A stretch of 64,000 bases of DNA from an uncultured Bacteroidaceae bacterium. Its GTDB lineage: Bacteria; Bacteroidota; Bacteroidia; Bacteroidales; Bacteroidaceae. The notes under the pieces were generated by a model. The model ran no database searches. It worked only from the letters and a program-made list of their open reading frames with translations, and was not told the origin of the DNA. The position numbers and the translations under genes were made by a program. Below, in pieces: positions 1 through 8,887 of this stretch. Position 1 is the stretch's first letter, and each line of letters opens with the position of its first letter. The stretch spans positions 1-64,000 of the forward strand of contig CAJOJA010000009.1 in assembly GCA_905234735.1 (NCBI GenBank), given 5' to 3'.

Positions 1-54
1 GTTATGCGTATCTTGCCAATAGCCTCTTTTCGGGGAAAAATTATGTGACCCTGA

Positions 55-1197
55 TTAGAAACGGAAGTAGGCCTGGGCCCAGGCCTGGTGGTAGGAGCCG
101 GCAGTGGTGGTGCCCAGCGTATGGTAGTTGTACTGGAGCTGCAACAACAGGTTCTTGTGGGGCTGCAGGTTGGCCGAGAGGGAGTAGATGGTGTGCATGG
201 AGTCCCATGTGGCATAGTCGCGATAGACATCGTACTTGCCATACACCTTTATCCAGCGCCACACGGGAGCGCCGACGGTCAGGTACCAGGCATCGGCCTT
301 GTCGCCGCCCTTCCAGTGAGCAGCCTCGGTCTCCGTAGCTGCCACGTAGTCGCTGGCCTTGTAGCCCCAGGAACGGGCATACTCGGCACGGAAGCTCCAG
401 TTATTCTCCCGTCCCTCATATTTCAGGCCTACGGCCAAGCGGTTGCGGTCGACGGCGACTTTGGTGTCGGTGTCCACCCAACTGCCCCACCAGCCGAAAG
501 CGCCTATCCAAAGGTCCTTGACGGGGCTCCACTGGATGTTGCCGATAAAGTCTTTCTTGCGGTTCCGGTCGCGCTGGTTGATGCCCTGTCCGTTGTAGAC
601 GGCTACGGCGTAGTGAAACTGTGCGTGGCCATCGCGCTTGCTGCAGAAGGCGTCGCCCTGAATCTGCAGTCCCAGATCGCGCCCGCCCATCGTCTTCTCG
701 CCGCAACGGTCGCCGAAGCCAGAGAATTTCTTGGTCAACTGGCTATAGTCGCCGACGCCTACATCCCAGGGGTTATAGGGGTTTTCGAAAGTGAAGCAGC
801 GCTTGAACTCACCCACCTTGACCTCCAGCTCCTTCCAATGGCTCCAGGCAATGAAGGCATCCTTCACGTGGGGTGTACCATTCAACTCGAACTGCAGGCG
901 GTATTTGAAATCCTTCATCACCGTTCCGTCTACATAGACACGTGCAAGGCGCAGTCCGAAGCCATCGCCGCCATACTCGGCAGAGCGGCTGTCGTATTTG
1001 TACGAACCTATGACGTAACCACCGAATTTGGGCACGGAGGCAATGTCGCTGCGCTTCCACTTGGCCTTGGGCAAAACGGCATTCTGGAGGGTTTTGTACG
1101 TGGTATCGAGGAAGACCTCGTCGTCAACACTCTCGGCGTGGCTCATGACCGATGACAAAAGGCAAAAGGCAAGAGGTAAAAGTATCTTCTTAAGCAT
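55..1197 (-). CDS. Phosphate-selective porin O/P (OprP/OprO) family outer-membrane porin
   Basis: Outer-membrane beta-barrel of the porin O/P family, which passes phosphate or other small anions. The protein has a clear signal peptide (starting MLKKILLPLAF, ending near SHAES), then alternating aromatic and charged strands typical of this family, including a stretch with GLRLARVYVDG, KYRLQFELNG and KVGEFKRCF. It ends in ...AYFRF, a terminal Phe as used for barrel assembly. The reading frame is open upstream to 1257, but the Met at 1197 begins the signal peptide, so that start was chosen (380 aa). It is divergent from the large beta-barrel gene at 1320. The substrate cannot be told from sequence. 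Family assignment is by recognition of sequence character. Confidence 0.87.
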   Translation of the reverse strand: MLKKILLPLAFCLLSSVMSHAESVDDEVFLDTTYKTLQNAVLPKAKWKRSDIASVPKFGGYVIGSYKYDSRSAEYGGDGFGLRLARVYVDGTVMKDFKYRLQFELNGTPHVKDAFIAWSHWKELEVKVGEFKRCFTFENPYNPWDVGVGDYSQLTKKFSGFGDRCGEKTMGGRDLGLQIQGDAFCSKRDGHAQFHYAVAVYNGQGINQRDRNRKKDFIGNIQWSPVKDLWIGAFGWWGSWVDTDTKVAVDRNRLAVGLKYEGRENNWSFRAEYARSWGYKASDYVAATETEAAHWKGGDKADAWYLTVGAPVWRWIKVYGKYDVYRDYATWDSMHTIYSLSANLQPHKNLLLQLQYNYHTLGTTTAGSYHQAWAQAYFRF

Positions 1198-1319
1198 ATC
1201 GGCTACAAAAATACTACAATTATTTAAGAAATAAAAATTAAAAAAAGAAAAAAGCAATTAAACCAACGGGGGCGACGCGCGTCATAGTATGCAGCAATCA
1301 ATACTATAAGAGAAATAAG

Positions 1320-4300
1320 ATGAAAGAAAGAATGATGGGTCTGCTGTTGCTCGTGATGTGTTCGGTGGTTGCAATGGCACAAAAAGCGACAGTGACAGGA
1401 ACCATAATGGACGGCACGCTGAACGAGCCTCTGCCGGGGGCCGCAGCCGTGTTGCTGAACCCCAAGGACAGCACGCAGGTGACCGGCGTGGTGAGTGACG
1501 TGAACGGACAGGTGAGTATGCCCGTATCGAAATACGGCAGCTACGTGCTGCGCATCTCGTACATGGGCTACGTGACGCAGTACAGAAACATCACGCTGGA
1601 CAAAAAAACGAAAACTCACGACCTGGGCACCGTGGTGCTGAAGGAAGATGCCAAGGTGATGAAGGAAGCCCAGGTGACAGCCCAACTGGCACAGGTGGAG
1701 ATGAAGGAGGACACGTTCGTCTACAACACCGGAGCCTTCCGCGTACCCGAGGGGTCGAACCTGGAAGAGCTGGTGAAGAAACTGCCCGGTGCCGAGGTGG
1801 AGGAAGACGGCACGGTGAAGATTAATGGTAAGACCGTGTCGAAAATCATGGTCGGCGGCAAGGAGTTCTTCAGCAACGACACTAAGATGGCCATGAAGAA
1901 CATACCGACAAAAATGGTGGAGAAGATAAAGTCGTACGACAAGAAGAGCGACTACAGCCGCATCACCGGCATCGACGACGGAGAGGAGGAAACCGTGCTG
2001 GACCTGACCGTGAAAAAGGGCATGAAGGAGGGATGGCTCATCAACGTGGACCTGGGCTACGGCACCGAAGACCGCTACACGGCCAAGGCCAACATCAGCC
2101 GATTCACCGACAACATGCAGTTCACGATCATCGGCAGCCGTAACAATGTCAACGACCGCAGCTTCCCCGGTGGAGGAGGTCGCGGATGGTGGGGCGGCGG
2201 AGGCCAAGGCATCACGACGAGCGATATGTACGGCGCCAACATCGCCTGGGAGAATGGCAAGAAGGAGTCGGAAGCCGGATTCCTGGAAATAGGCGGCAAC
2301 GTGCGCTACAGCCAGAACAAAAACGACGTACAGACACGCACGAACAGCGAGATGTTTCTGGACAATACCAACAGCACCTTCTCAAACTCGCGCAGTAACA
2401 GAATCAGTACCAGCAAGAGCCTGAATGCCGACCTGCGACTGGAATGGATGCTGGACTCGATGACCAACCTGATGTTCCGTCCAAACTTCTCCCGCTCATG
2501 GTCCGACAGCAACGGGGGCAGCCTGAGCGCCACCTTCAACCAGGACCCCTACGAGTCGTTCACCGACCCGCTGAACGAGTATAACCTGGCGGAGAACGTG
2601 ACCGTACGCGACAAGATAACCGTGAACGACAATGACCGCCAAACACGGAGCAAGGGAAACTCGACCAACTTCAACGCTGACCTGCAGCTGAACCGCCGAC
2701 TGCACAAGGCCGGACGCAACCTGACACTGAACGTGGGCGGACGCTACTCGAACTCGGACAACACGTCGTGGAGCCGCTCGTTCATCAACTACTTCCAGCA
2801 AGCGGATGCTACCAACACGACAGGACACAAGACTACGTTCAACAACCAGTACAATCTGTCGCCCTCGACCTCGTACAACGCCCAGGGTCGATTCTCCTAC
2901 ACAGAGCCCATCACCAAGAACCTGAACCTGCAGGCCTCGTACCAGTTCCAGTACCGCTACTCGGACAACGACCGCTCGATGTACAGCATCGACTCGCTGC
3001 TGACGAAGTTCGGTGGTTACTATACAGCCGAACAGCTCTATCTGGGCTATATGCCAGGACTGGACAGTTTGAACTACTGCTACAACTGGCAAAACTCGCA
3101 GTATGCCACCTATCGCGAATACAACCACGATGCAGCAGTGATGGCCCGCTACAACCGCAAGTTCGAGAACGGACAGGAAATGCGCCTGAACGCCGGTGTG
3201 AACTTCCAGCCCCAAACCACCCACATGGACTACAAGAAGAACCTGCTGGACACCACCATAGTGCGCAACACCTTCAACTGGGCTCCACGCATCGACATGC
3301 GCTGGAAGATTTCGAACACCAGCCAACTGCGACTGCGCTACAACGCCCGAATGTCGCAGCCCTCGATGACAAACCTGCTGGAGGTGGTGGACTCGAGCGA
3401 CCCGCTGAACATCTCGACCGGTAATGCCGGACTGCGCTCGTCGTGGAACAACAACTTCTTTGCCTTCTACAACGGCTACAACGTGGACAAACAACGCGGA
3501 TGGATGGTGAACGCACGCTACGACAACACGAAAAACAGCATCTCCACGGCCACGATTTACGACACGAAGTCGGGTACGCGATACACACGGCCCATGAACA
3601 TCGACGGAAACTGGAACATCGGCACCTCCATCATGTTCAACACTGCCCTGGATAAAGGCAAACACCTGAACCTGATGAACTTTGCCAACATCAACTATGC
3701 CAACAACGTGGGCTACCTCTCCAGCAACTCGGACGGCTCGACCTGGGGCAACATCTATCGCGACGACAACCCAAGTATCGTGGACATGGACAAGGTGTTC
3801 AGCAACGTGGACCTGCAGAAGACTACCACCAAGAACACGACTATCAACGACAACCTGCGACTGAACTACCGCAACGACTTCGGTGAGACGGGCACCTACG
3901 AGATAGGACTGAACAGTGGCTTCAACTACCAGCACGCTCGCAACAAGTTGCAGACGAATGCCAACATCGACAGCTGGACATTCAGCTACGGCGGTAATTT
4001 CAACATCACGTTTCCCTGGAATATGTCGCTCTCCACGGACATCAGCGAACAGTGCCGTCGAGGCTACTCGGACGAGTCGATGAACACGAACGAGCTGATA
4101 TGGAATGCCCAACTGAGCCAGAACCTGAAAAAATGGTTGAAGGGACACGAACTGATCGTCATGGTGCAGTGGTACGACATCCTGCGCCAGCGCTCAAACA
4201 TCAGCCGCTCCATATCGGCTACGATGCGCAGCGACTCGTGGACGAACGCCATCAACAGCTATATGATGGTGCACCTGGTGTATAACCTGAACCTGCTGGG

Positions 4301-4412
4301 CAACAAGGATGCCCGCGCCGGAGGCTTTGGCGGTCCTGGCCCAGGTGGATTCGGTGGCCCAGGTGGCGGACGCGGCGGCAGAGGCGGCGGCCCAGGCGGA
4401 CGACCGTTCTAA
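1320..4412 (+). CDS. CarboxypepD_reg-like / outer-membrane beta-barrel (TonB-receptor-like) protein with Gly-rich tail
   Basis: Large outer-membrane beta-barrel of 1030 aa. A signal peptide (about 1-20) precedes a carboxypeptidase-regulatory-like beta-sandwich (about 22-110, with the GTIMDGTLNEPLPGA start and a YVLRISYMGY core), a plug-like segment (about 130-220) and then a long barrel to about residue 1000. This matches Bacteroidetes proteins of the OMP_b-brl_3 type, related to TonB-dependent receptors but usually without a SusD partner; none is adjacent here. There are two Gly-rich stretches: about residues 285-296 (GGGGRGWWGGGG) and the last ~30 residues (repeats of GGFGGP, then GGRGG), ending in Phe. 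Transport substrate is unknown. It converges on rsmD with a 7-nt gap. Confidence 0.88.
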   Translation: MKERMMGLLLLVMCSVVAMAQKATVTGTIMDGTLNEPLPGAAAVLLNPKDSTQVTGVVSDVNGQVSMPVSKYGSYVLRISYMGYVTQYRNITLDKKTKTHDLGTVVLKEDAKVMKEAQVTAQLAQVEMKEDTFVYNTGAFRVPEGSNLEELVKKLPGAEVEEDGTVKINGKTVSKIMVGGKEFFSNDTKMAMKNIPTKMVEKIKSYDKKSDYSRITGIDDGEEETVLDLTVKKGMKEGWLINVDLGYGTEDRYTAKANISRFTDNMQFTIIGSRNNVNDRSFPGGGGRGWWGGGGQGITTSDMYGANIAWENGKKESEAGFLEIGGNVRYSQNKNDVQTRTNSEMFLDNTNSTFSNSRSNRISTSKSLNADLRLEWMLDSMTNLMFRPNFSRSWSDSNGGSLSATFNQDPYESFTDPLNEYNLAENVTVRDKITVNDNDRQTRSKGNSTNFNADLQLNRRLHKAGRNLTLNVGGRYSNSDNTSWSRSFINYFQQADATNTTGHKTTFNNQYNLSPSTSYNAQGRFSYTEPITKNLNLQASYQFQYRYSDNDRSMYSIDSLLTKFGGYYTAEQLYLGYMPGLDSLNYCYNWQNSQYATYREYNHDAAVMARYNRKFENGQEMRLNAGVNFQPQTTHMDYKKNLLDTTIVRNTFNWAPRIDMRWKISNTSQLRLRYNARMSQPSMTNLLEVVDSSDPLNISTGNAGLRSSWNNNFFAFYNGYNVDKQRGWMVNARYDNTKNSISTATIYDTKSGTRYTRPMNIDGNWNIGTSIMFNTALDKGKHLNLMNFANINYANNVGYLSSNSDGSTWGNIYRDDNPSIVDMDKVFSNVDLQKTTTKNTTINDNLRLNYRNDFGETGTYEIGLNSGFNYQHARNKLQTNANIDSWTFSYGGNFNITFPWNMSLSTDISEQCRRGYSDESMNTNELIWNAQLSQNLKKWLKGHELIVMVQWYDILRQRSNISRSISATMRSDSWTNAINSYMMVHLVYNLNLLGNKDARAGGFGGPGPGGFGGPGGGRGGRGGGPGGRPF

Positions 4413-4419
4413 GCTATAC

Positions 4420-4950
4420 TTACTGAAAGAAAGAGAAATTCACACTGCCGTATGAACGGTGCTCCACAAAACGGGGATGGCTGTCGAAGCTGTCCCCCTT
4501 TCCATGCTCGAGCACGAAGACACCATCGGGCAGCAACAGGTCGCGCCCAAGGATGAGGTCGGGCAATTCGGGGATGTTGGGTAGCGTGTAAGGAGGATCG
4601 GCAAAGATGAAATCGTACTGCTCGCGGGCGTTCTTAATGAACTTGAACACGTCGCCACGAACGGGGAAAGCATTCTCGTCGCCCAAGCGGTTGATGAACT
4701 CCGTGATGACGCGATAGTGCAGTGGGTCGCGCTCAACCGATACCACCCGACGACACCCACGCGAAAGCAGTTCCAGAGTAATGCTGCCCGTTCCTGAAAA
4801 GAGGTCGAGCGCACACTTATCCTCCCAGTCGATGTAGCCGTTCAAGACGTTGAACAGGTTCTCCTTGGCAAAGTCCGTCGTGGGACGAGCCTTGAACTCG
4901 CGTGGCACGTCGAAATGACGTCCCTTATATTTACCGGTAATTACACGCAT
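4420..4950 (-). CDS. rsmD: 16S rRNA (guanine(966)-N(2))-methyltransferase RsmD
   Basis: SAM-dependent methyltransferase that modifies G966 of 16S rRNA in the small subunit. The 176-aa length is normal for the family. Visible features are the N-terminal MRVITGKYKGR, the ARPTTDFAKENLFN segment, motif I DLFSGTGS (residues 49-56) for SAM binding, and the catalytic motif ADPPY (117-121). It overlaps the upstream DUF3822-like gene by 10 nt, so the two are translated from one message. Confidence 0.96.
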   Translation of the reverse strand: MRVITGKYKGRHFDVPREFKARPTTDFAKENLFNVLNGYIDWEDKCALDLFSGTGSITLELLSRGCRRVVSVERDPLHYRVITEFINRLGDENAFPVRGDVFKFIKNAREQYDFIFADPPYTLPNIPELPDLILGRDLLLPDGVFVLEHGKGDSFDSHPRFVEHRSYGSVNFSFFQ

Positions 4951-5651
4951 GAAATGTGGACTATGTATTTCTGAAGCTCGTTGCGCAGGTCCTCGTCACC
5001 GTCCAACAGAACACAGACATCGCGACGCTGGCGCATCCCCAATTGTTTCCAGGCATAGAGCAGATAGTAGACCTGGGTATTCAAGTCGCTGGCCTCGAAG
5101 GAATTAGCAAATGCGAGACGCCCCTTCTCGTAGGAGAAAAGGAAGAGATGCTGTCCGTTGTGATAGGCATACAGACGATGCAATTCGTCGCGATGACGCT
5201 TTTCATAGACATACATGCGATTCATCAGCTGTCCGAAGAAACTGTGAACGGTGGCCTGAGGGTAATGACTGAGTATGAGGTCCTCAATGCCGGCGTCCAG
5301 CACAAAGACCTCGATGATTTCCAGGGCCGGCAGCATCTCGTAGTGCATGCGCATACCCGGAAGGCTGTCGTCGCCAAACGTCAGCCGGTAAAGTGCCTGG
5401 GCCTCTTCGCTCCGGAACTCGTCCAGGGGAATACGCGTAGAAGGGAATTCGGAATAGACGTTCACCTCGTCATAGTCGGGCTGTAACAATCCATTCTTCT
5501 GGAAAGCCTGTTCCAACGCATCGCGCAGCGACTCGCCCCCTCGGGTGACAACTCGCTTCTGGCTGTTGGGCGTGGAAAAAGAAAATCCATCCGAAAAAAT
5601 CCGGATGGATAGTTCTTGTTCCGTCAGTTTCTTACTCCCAATTACCTGCAT
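4941..5651 (-). CDS. DUF3822-like family protein
   Basis: Protein of 236 aa resembling the Bacteroidetes DUF3822 family, which is commonly found directly next to rsmD; function unknown. No signal peptide or membrane span is seen, so it is probably cytoplasmic. Visible stretches include LSIRIFSDGFSFS near the N-terminus, a central YPQATVHSFFGQLMNRM and a C-terminal VCVLLDGDEDLRNELQKY. The layout of two related halves is what would be expected of an actin-like (ASKHA) fold, but that is inference. It overlaps both neighbours: 20 nt with the upstream hypothetical gene and 10 nt with rsmD. Confidence 0.8.
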   Translation of the reverse strand: MQVIGSKKLTEQELSIRIFSDGFSFSTPNSQKRVVTRGGESLRDALEQAFQKNGLLQPDYDEVNVYSEFPSTRIPLDEFRSEEAQALYRLTFGDDSLPGMRMHYEMLPALEIIEVFVLDAGIEDLILSHYPQATVHSFFGQLMNRMYVYEKRHRDELHRLYAYHNGQHLFLFSYEKGRLAFANSFEASDLNTQVYYLLYAWKQLGMRQRRDVCVLLDGDEDLRNELQKYIVHISCV

Positions 5652-6330
5652 TGTTATTCCAGTTCAGACCGGCCTCGCCAATCTTCAGGCCAGGATAGTT
5701 ACCCATACCCTCGGCAACCTCACGACGGTTGGCAGCCTCGCGACTCCACAGCTTGCTGTCGCCGCAGATGTAACTTTCAACCTCGGCACCGCACTCCATA
5801 ACAGGAATGATGGCATCGGACTTGGTCTTAATCCATACGGCTATCAGGTCAAATTCCTTCTTCTCTCCGTCCTTAACGTCGGAGTTGGGAATATAACGGA
5901 TATCGTCTACGTTATAGTCGGCAGGATAAAGCGAGTCGACCAAGGACACCCACGTCGTGTCGCGACGGAAGTCCTGCAAACCGTTGGCGGCAATCTCAGC
6001 GGCATTGCCACGGTTGACGATGGCGGCAGCCTTGCTCTCGGTCAGCCCCTTCTCCATCTGATCTTCAGTCAGCACACCCTGCTTGACAACGATGGGCAAC
6101 TTGCCCTCCTTGATGAAGGCAATGAGTGTATCCCAGTTTCCACAGTATTCGCTGTGCTGCTCCTTGTAAGCCTCTTGGGCCTTACGAATTTCTATCAGAC
6201 GTGCCTTCACGTCAATTTCACGCTGCTTGACCTCGGCCTCGAAGTCCTGCTGGTCTGCAATACTGCGATAGCAAATAAACAACATTGCCAGCGCAGCAAT
6301 ACCCAAAACTACATTAATTAGCTTTTTCAT
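5632..6330 (-). CDS. Conserved hypothetical protein with N-terminal membrane anchor and coiled coil
   Basis: I do not recognise a named function. The 232-aa protein begins with one membrane segment (about residues 4-20, NVVLGIAALAMLFICY), followed by a charged helical stretch (about 25-60, rich in E, K, R and Q) that looks like a coiled coil, then a mixed globular part of about 160 residues. It is probably anchored in the inner membrane with the globular part outside. Two Cys (in VMECGAE and SYICGDS) may form a disulphide in the periplasm. It is first in the cluster with the DUF3822-like gene and rsmD, and overlaps the former by 20 nt. Confidence 0.75.
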   Translation of the reverse strand: MKKLINVVLGIAALAMLFICYRSIADQQDFEAEVKQREIDVKARLIEIRKAQEAYKEQHSEYCGNWDTLIAFIKEGKLPIVVKQGVLTEDQMEKGLTESKAAAIVNRGNAAEIAANGLQDFRRDTTWVSLVDSLYPADYNVDDIRYIPNSDVKDGEKKEFDLIAVWIKTKSDAIIPVMECGAEVESYICGDSKLWSREAANRREVAEGMGNYPGLKIGEAGLNWNNNAGNWE

Positions 6331-6373
6331 GATGTTATTTTAGTATTTATTTTGTATTTTACTAGCTTATTCG

Positions 6374-6381
6374 TACCTTTA
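6374..6381 (+). promoter_or_regulatory. Putative -7 box for the RecD-like helicase
   Basis: TACCTTTA, one base off the Bacteroidetes -7 consensus TAnnTTTG, inside CTTATTCGTACCTTT, a context also found upstream of argS. It lies 63 nt before the helicase start and overlaps a divergent promoter on the other strand. Confidence 0.5.
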
Positions 6382-6387
6382 GCCTTG

Positions 6388-6395
6388 CAAAAATA
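6388..6395 (-). promoter_or_regulatory. Putative -7 box for the hypothetical-DUF3822-rsmD cluster
   Basis: On the minus strand this reads TATTTTTG, matching TAnnTTTG, 57 nt upstream of the ATG at 6330. It is back to back with the plus-strand box at 6374. Confidence 0.5.
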
Positions 6396-6444
6396 ACAAG
6401 AATAAATGGAATAACCCACAATTTGAGCCACTTTTTACAGAAAT

Positions 6445-7884
6445 ATGCAAATAAAAGATGATTTAGTGCGTTTTATCCTCGCAAAGTTCGCCATGCAACC
6501 GACTCCAGAGCAGGCCGAGACGGTACAACGGTGGGGCGATTTCCTACTATCGACCCAACGGGAAGAAATTTTCCTGTTGCGAGGCTTTGCAGGAACGGGC
6601 AAGACAACACTCGTCGGTTCTCTGGTACGCGCCTTGCAGGCTCTTCACCGCCCCGTAGTACTCCTGGCTCCGACCGGTCGAGCGGCAAAAGTTTTCTCGC
6701 TTCATGCCGGCTGTCCAGCCTACACCATACACAAGAAAATCTACCGCCAAAAGACGTTTTCGCCCGACATGACTGGATTTCAGGCCGACATCAACAACCA
6801 CCGTCACACGCTCTTCATCGTCGACGAGGCATCGATGATAGCCAATGAAGGACTGTCCGGCGGGGTATTTGGAACGGGACGACTGCTCGACGATCTTATT
6901 CTCTACGTCTACGCAGGCGAGGGTTGCCGACTGATGTTGGTGGGCGACTCGGCCCAGTTGCCACCCGTAGGCGAAGAGCTAAGTCCGGCACTCAATGCTC
7001 ATGCCCTGGCCAGTTATGGGATGACCATACGCCAGGCTACACTGACCGAGGTGGTGCGCCAAGCCGACGAATCGGGCATCCTATGGAATGCCACCATGCT
7101 ACGCCGACTGATTTACGACGAAGCCATGAACGACTTCCCCCGAATACACATCGGAGGTTTCACGGATGTGCATGCAGTGACGGGGCAGGATCTTATAGAG
7201 TTCCTGGAGGATAGCTACTATCGTTGCGGTACGGACCAGACCATCGTGGTCACACGTTCGAACCGCCGAGCCAACATCTTCAACAACGGCATCCGAGCCC
7301 GCATATTGGATCACGAGGACGAGCTGACCTCCGGCGACCAACTGATTGTGGTGAAGAACAACTATTATTGGTTAAGCGAAGAGAAAGACAAGGAAAGCAC
7401 CGACTTCATTGCCAACGGCGATGTCTGCACGGTACGCCGGCTACGTAACGTACGGCCCATGTACGGATTCCGTTTTGCCGATGCACTGCTATGCTTCCCA
7501 GACTTCGACGACATGGAAATCGAGGCTACCATTCTGCTCGATACCCTGCAAAGCGAGGCTCCGGCCCTGAGCCAAGAACAGCAACGGGCACTCTTCGAGG
7601 CCGTTTGTGCCGACTATCCCGAAATCACCAATCGCCGCGACCTGATGAAGAAAGTAAAGGAAGACCCCTACTACAACGCCCTACAAGTGAAGTTTGCCTA
7701 CGCCGTCACGTGTCACAAGGCTCAAGGCGGACAGTGGCAGCACGTCTATATCGACCAGGGCTACGTCACCCGGGACATGCTCAGCCCCGACTATTTCCGC
7801 TGGCTCTACACCGCACTGACCCGTGCCACTGAACAGGTTTACCTCATCAACTGGCCAAAGGAGCAAGTAGAAAGCGAGGCATAA
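6445..7884 (+). CDS. RecD-like superfamily 1 DNA helicase (AAA_30 / UvrD_C_2)
   Basis: ATP-dependent helicase of superfamily 1B, 479 aa, shorter than RecD2 (about 700-800 aa) because it lacks the long N-terminal region. Motifs: Walker A GFAGTGKTTL (about 49-58), motif II FIVDEAS (about 125), motif III LVGDSAQLPPVGEE (about 160), and the C-terminal UvrD_C_2 region with AVTCHKAQGGQW (motif V) and the Arg-finger region YTALTRAT. Stand-alone proteins like this are common in Bacteroidetes; a role in DNA repair or recombination is inferred from the family. It starts at an ATG 63 nt after a promoter-like element and is followed by a separate promoter for mscS. Confidence 0.9.
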   Translation: MQIKDDLVRFILAKFAMQPTPEQAETVQRWGDFLLSTQREEIFLLRGFAGTGKTTLVGSLVRALQALHRPVVLLAPTGRAAKVFSLHAGCPAYTIHKKIYRQKTFSPDMTGFQADINNHRHTLFIVDEASMIANEGLSGGVFGTGRLLDDLILYVYAGEGCRLMLVGDSAQLPPVGEELSPALNAHALASYGMTIRQATLTEVVRQADESGILWNATMLRRLIYDEAMNDFPRIHIGGFTDVHAVTGQDLIEFLEDSYYRCGTDQTIVVTRSNRRANIFNNGIRARILDHEDELTSGDQLIVVKNNYYWLSEEKDKESTDFIANGDVCTVRRLRNVRPMYGFRFADALLCFPDFDDMEIEATILLDTLQSEAPALSQEQQRALFEAVCADYPEITNRRDLMKKVKEDPYYNALQVKFAYAVTCHKAQGGQWQHVYIDQGYVTRDMLSPDYFRWLYTALTRATEQVYLINWPKEQVESEA

Positions 7885-7930
7885 CCACCTTTTTATAGTA
7901 ACTGAGGCATGGAAATACGCTTTTTTTTCG

Positions 7931-7938
7931 TACCTTTG
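7931..7938 (+). promoter_or_regulatory. -7 box for mscS-uxuA-uxuB
   Basis: TACCTTTG, an exact match to TAnnTTTG and in the CGTACCTTTG context seen elsewhere in the window; 33 nt before the mscS ATG. A clear -33 TTG was not found. Confidence 0.65.
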
Positions 7939-7971
7939 CACATGAGTAGTAACAAATAAACTGAAAAGATT

Positions 7972-8883
7972 ATGATTAATCCATTACAAGCACTGCCCAC
8001 GGACAGCGCTGCCGTACAAAAAACCGTGGAAGTTACCAAAGAGGCCGTCACGGGACTGGCCCATGGCGACGTGAGTTACCTGACCCAATTCTTGCAACAG
8101 GCGCTGACGTTCTGCATAGAGGCCGGTAAGACTATTCTTGTGGCCGTCATCATCTACATTGTGGGACGCTTCATTGTCTCCATTCTCAACAAACTGGTGA
8201 GCAATGCCCTCGACCGTCGTAACCTCGACCCCTCCATCAAGACCTTCGCGAAATCGTTTGTCAACATCCTGCTCACCGTACTGCTCATCATTGCCGTAGT
8301 CAGCGCACTGGGTGTCAACACCACCTCGTTTGCTGCCCTGCTGGCATCGTTTGGTGTGGCTGCAGGTATGGCACTAAGCGGCAATCTGTCGAACTTTGCC
8401 GGCGGACTGCTGATATTGCTGCTGAAGCCCTTCAGGGTGGGCGACTTTATTGAGGCACAGGGGTTCGCAGGTACCGTGAGCGAAATTCTTATCTTCAATA
8501 CTGTTCTGAAGACCCCTGACAACAAGGTCATATATCTGCCCAACGGTGCCCTCAGTAGCGGTTCCATCACCAACTATAGCCGCGAGGGCAGCCGTCGTGT
8601 GGACTTTACCGTCAGTGTCGAATACGGACAGGATGTGGAAGTGGCCAAAAAGGCCCTGCTCGAAATATTTGCCAAGGACAGTCGCATCCTCACCGACCCT
8701 GCTCCCTTCGTAGCTCTTGCAAAGATGAATGACAGCAGTGTAGACCTGACGGCTCGCGTATGGGTGAATTCCGCTGACTATTGGGGCGTGTTCTTCGATA
8801 CCCAAGCAACTATCTATGCCGAGTTCAACAAACAGGGTATCGGATTCCCGTATCCGCATCTTACTATCAATCATATCAATTAG
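7972..8883 (+). CDS. Small-conductance mechanosensitive channel, MscS family
   Basis: Inner-membrane channel that opens under membrane tension to release solutes during osmotic downshock. The 303-aa protein has an N-terminal amphipathic region, three membrane segments (about 45-70, 98-118, 120-145), and the pore-lining helix with small residues (GVAAGMALSGNLSNFAGG, about 125-142), followed by the cytoplasmic beta domain (PFRVGDFIEAQGFAGTVSEI). Length and order match short MscS proteins. It is followed after 4 nt by uxuA, so the channel and the hexuronate genes are probably on one message; why is not obvious. Confidence 0.93.
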   Translation: MINPLQALPTDSAAVQKTVEVTKEAVTGLAHGDVSYLTQFLQQALTFCIEAGKTILVAVIIYIVGRFIVSILNKLVSNALDRRNLDPSIKTFAKSFVNILLTVLLIIAVVSALGVNTTSFAALLASFGVAAGMALSGNLSNFAGGLLILLLKPFRVGDFIEAQGFAGTVSEILIFNTVLKTPDNKVIYLPNGALSSGSITNYSREGSRRVDFTVSVEYGQDVEVAKKALLEIFAKDSRILTDPAPFVALAKMNDSSVDLTARVWVNSADYWGVFFDTQATIYAEFNKQGIGFPYPHLTINHIN

Positions 8884-8887
8884 AAGA

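Noticed and set aside
88..1155. Long plus-strand open frame of 355 codons opposite the porin
   Set aside because: It is the complement of a G+C-rich, well-recognised porin gene and shows only low-complexity V/A/L-rich sequence with no family features.
1206..1213. TATTTTTG on the minus strand upstream of the porin
   Set aside because: It fits the -7 consensus but ends only 8 nt before the ATG, leaving almost no leader; chance in an A+T-rich region is likely.
2496..4148. 550-codon minus-strand frame opposite the beta-barrel gene
   Set aside because: Shadow frame with V/H/R-rich composition and no motifs; the plus-strand gene is clearly real.
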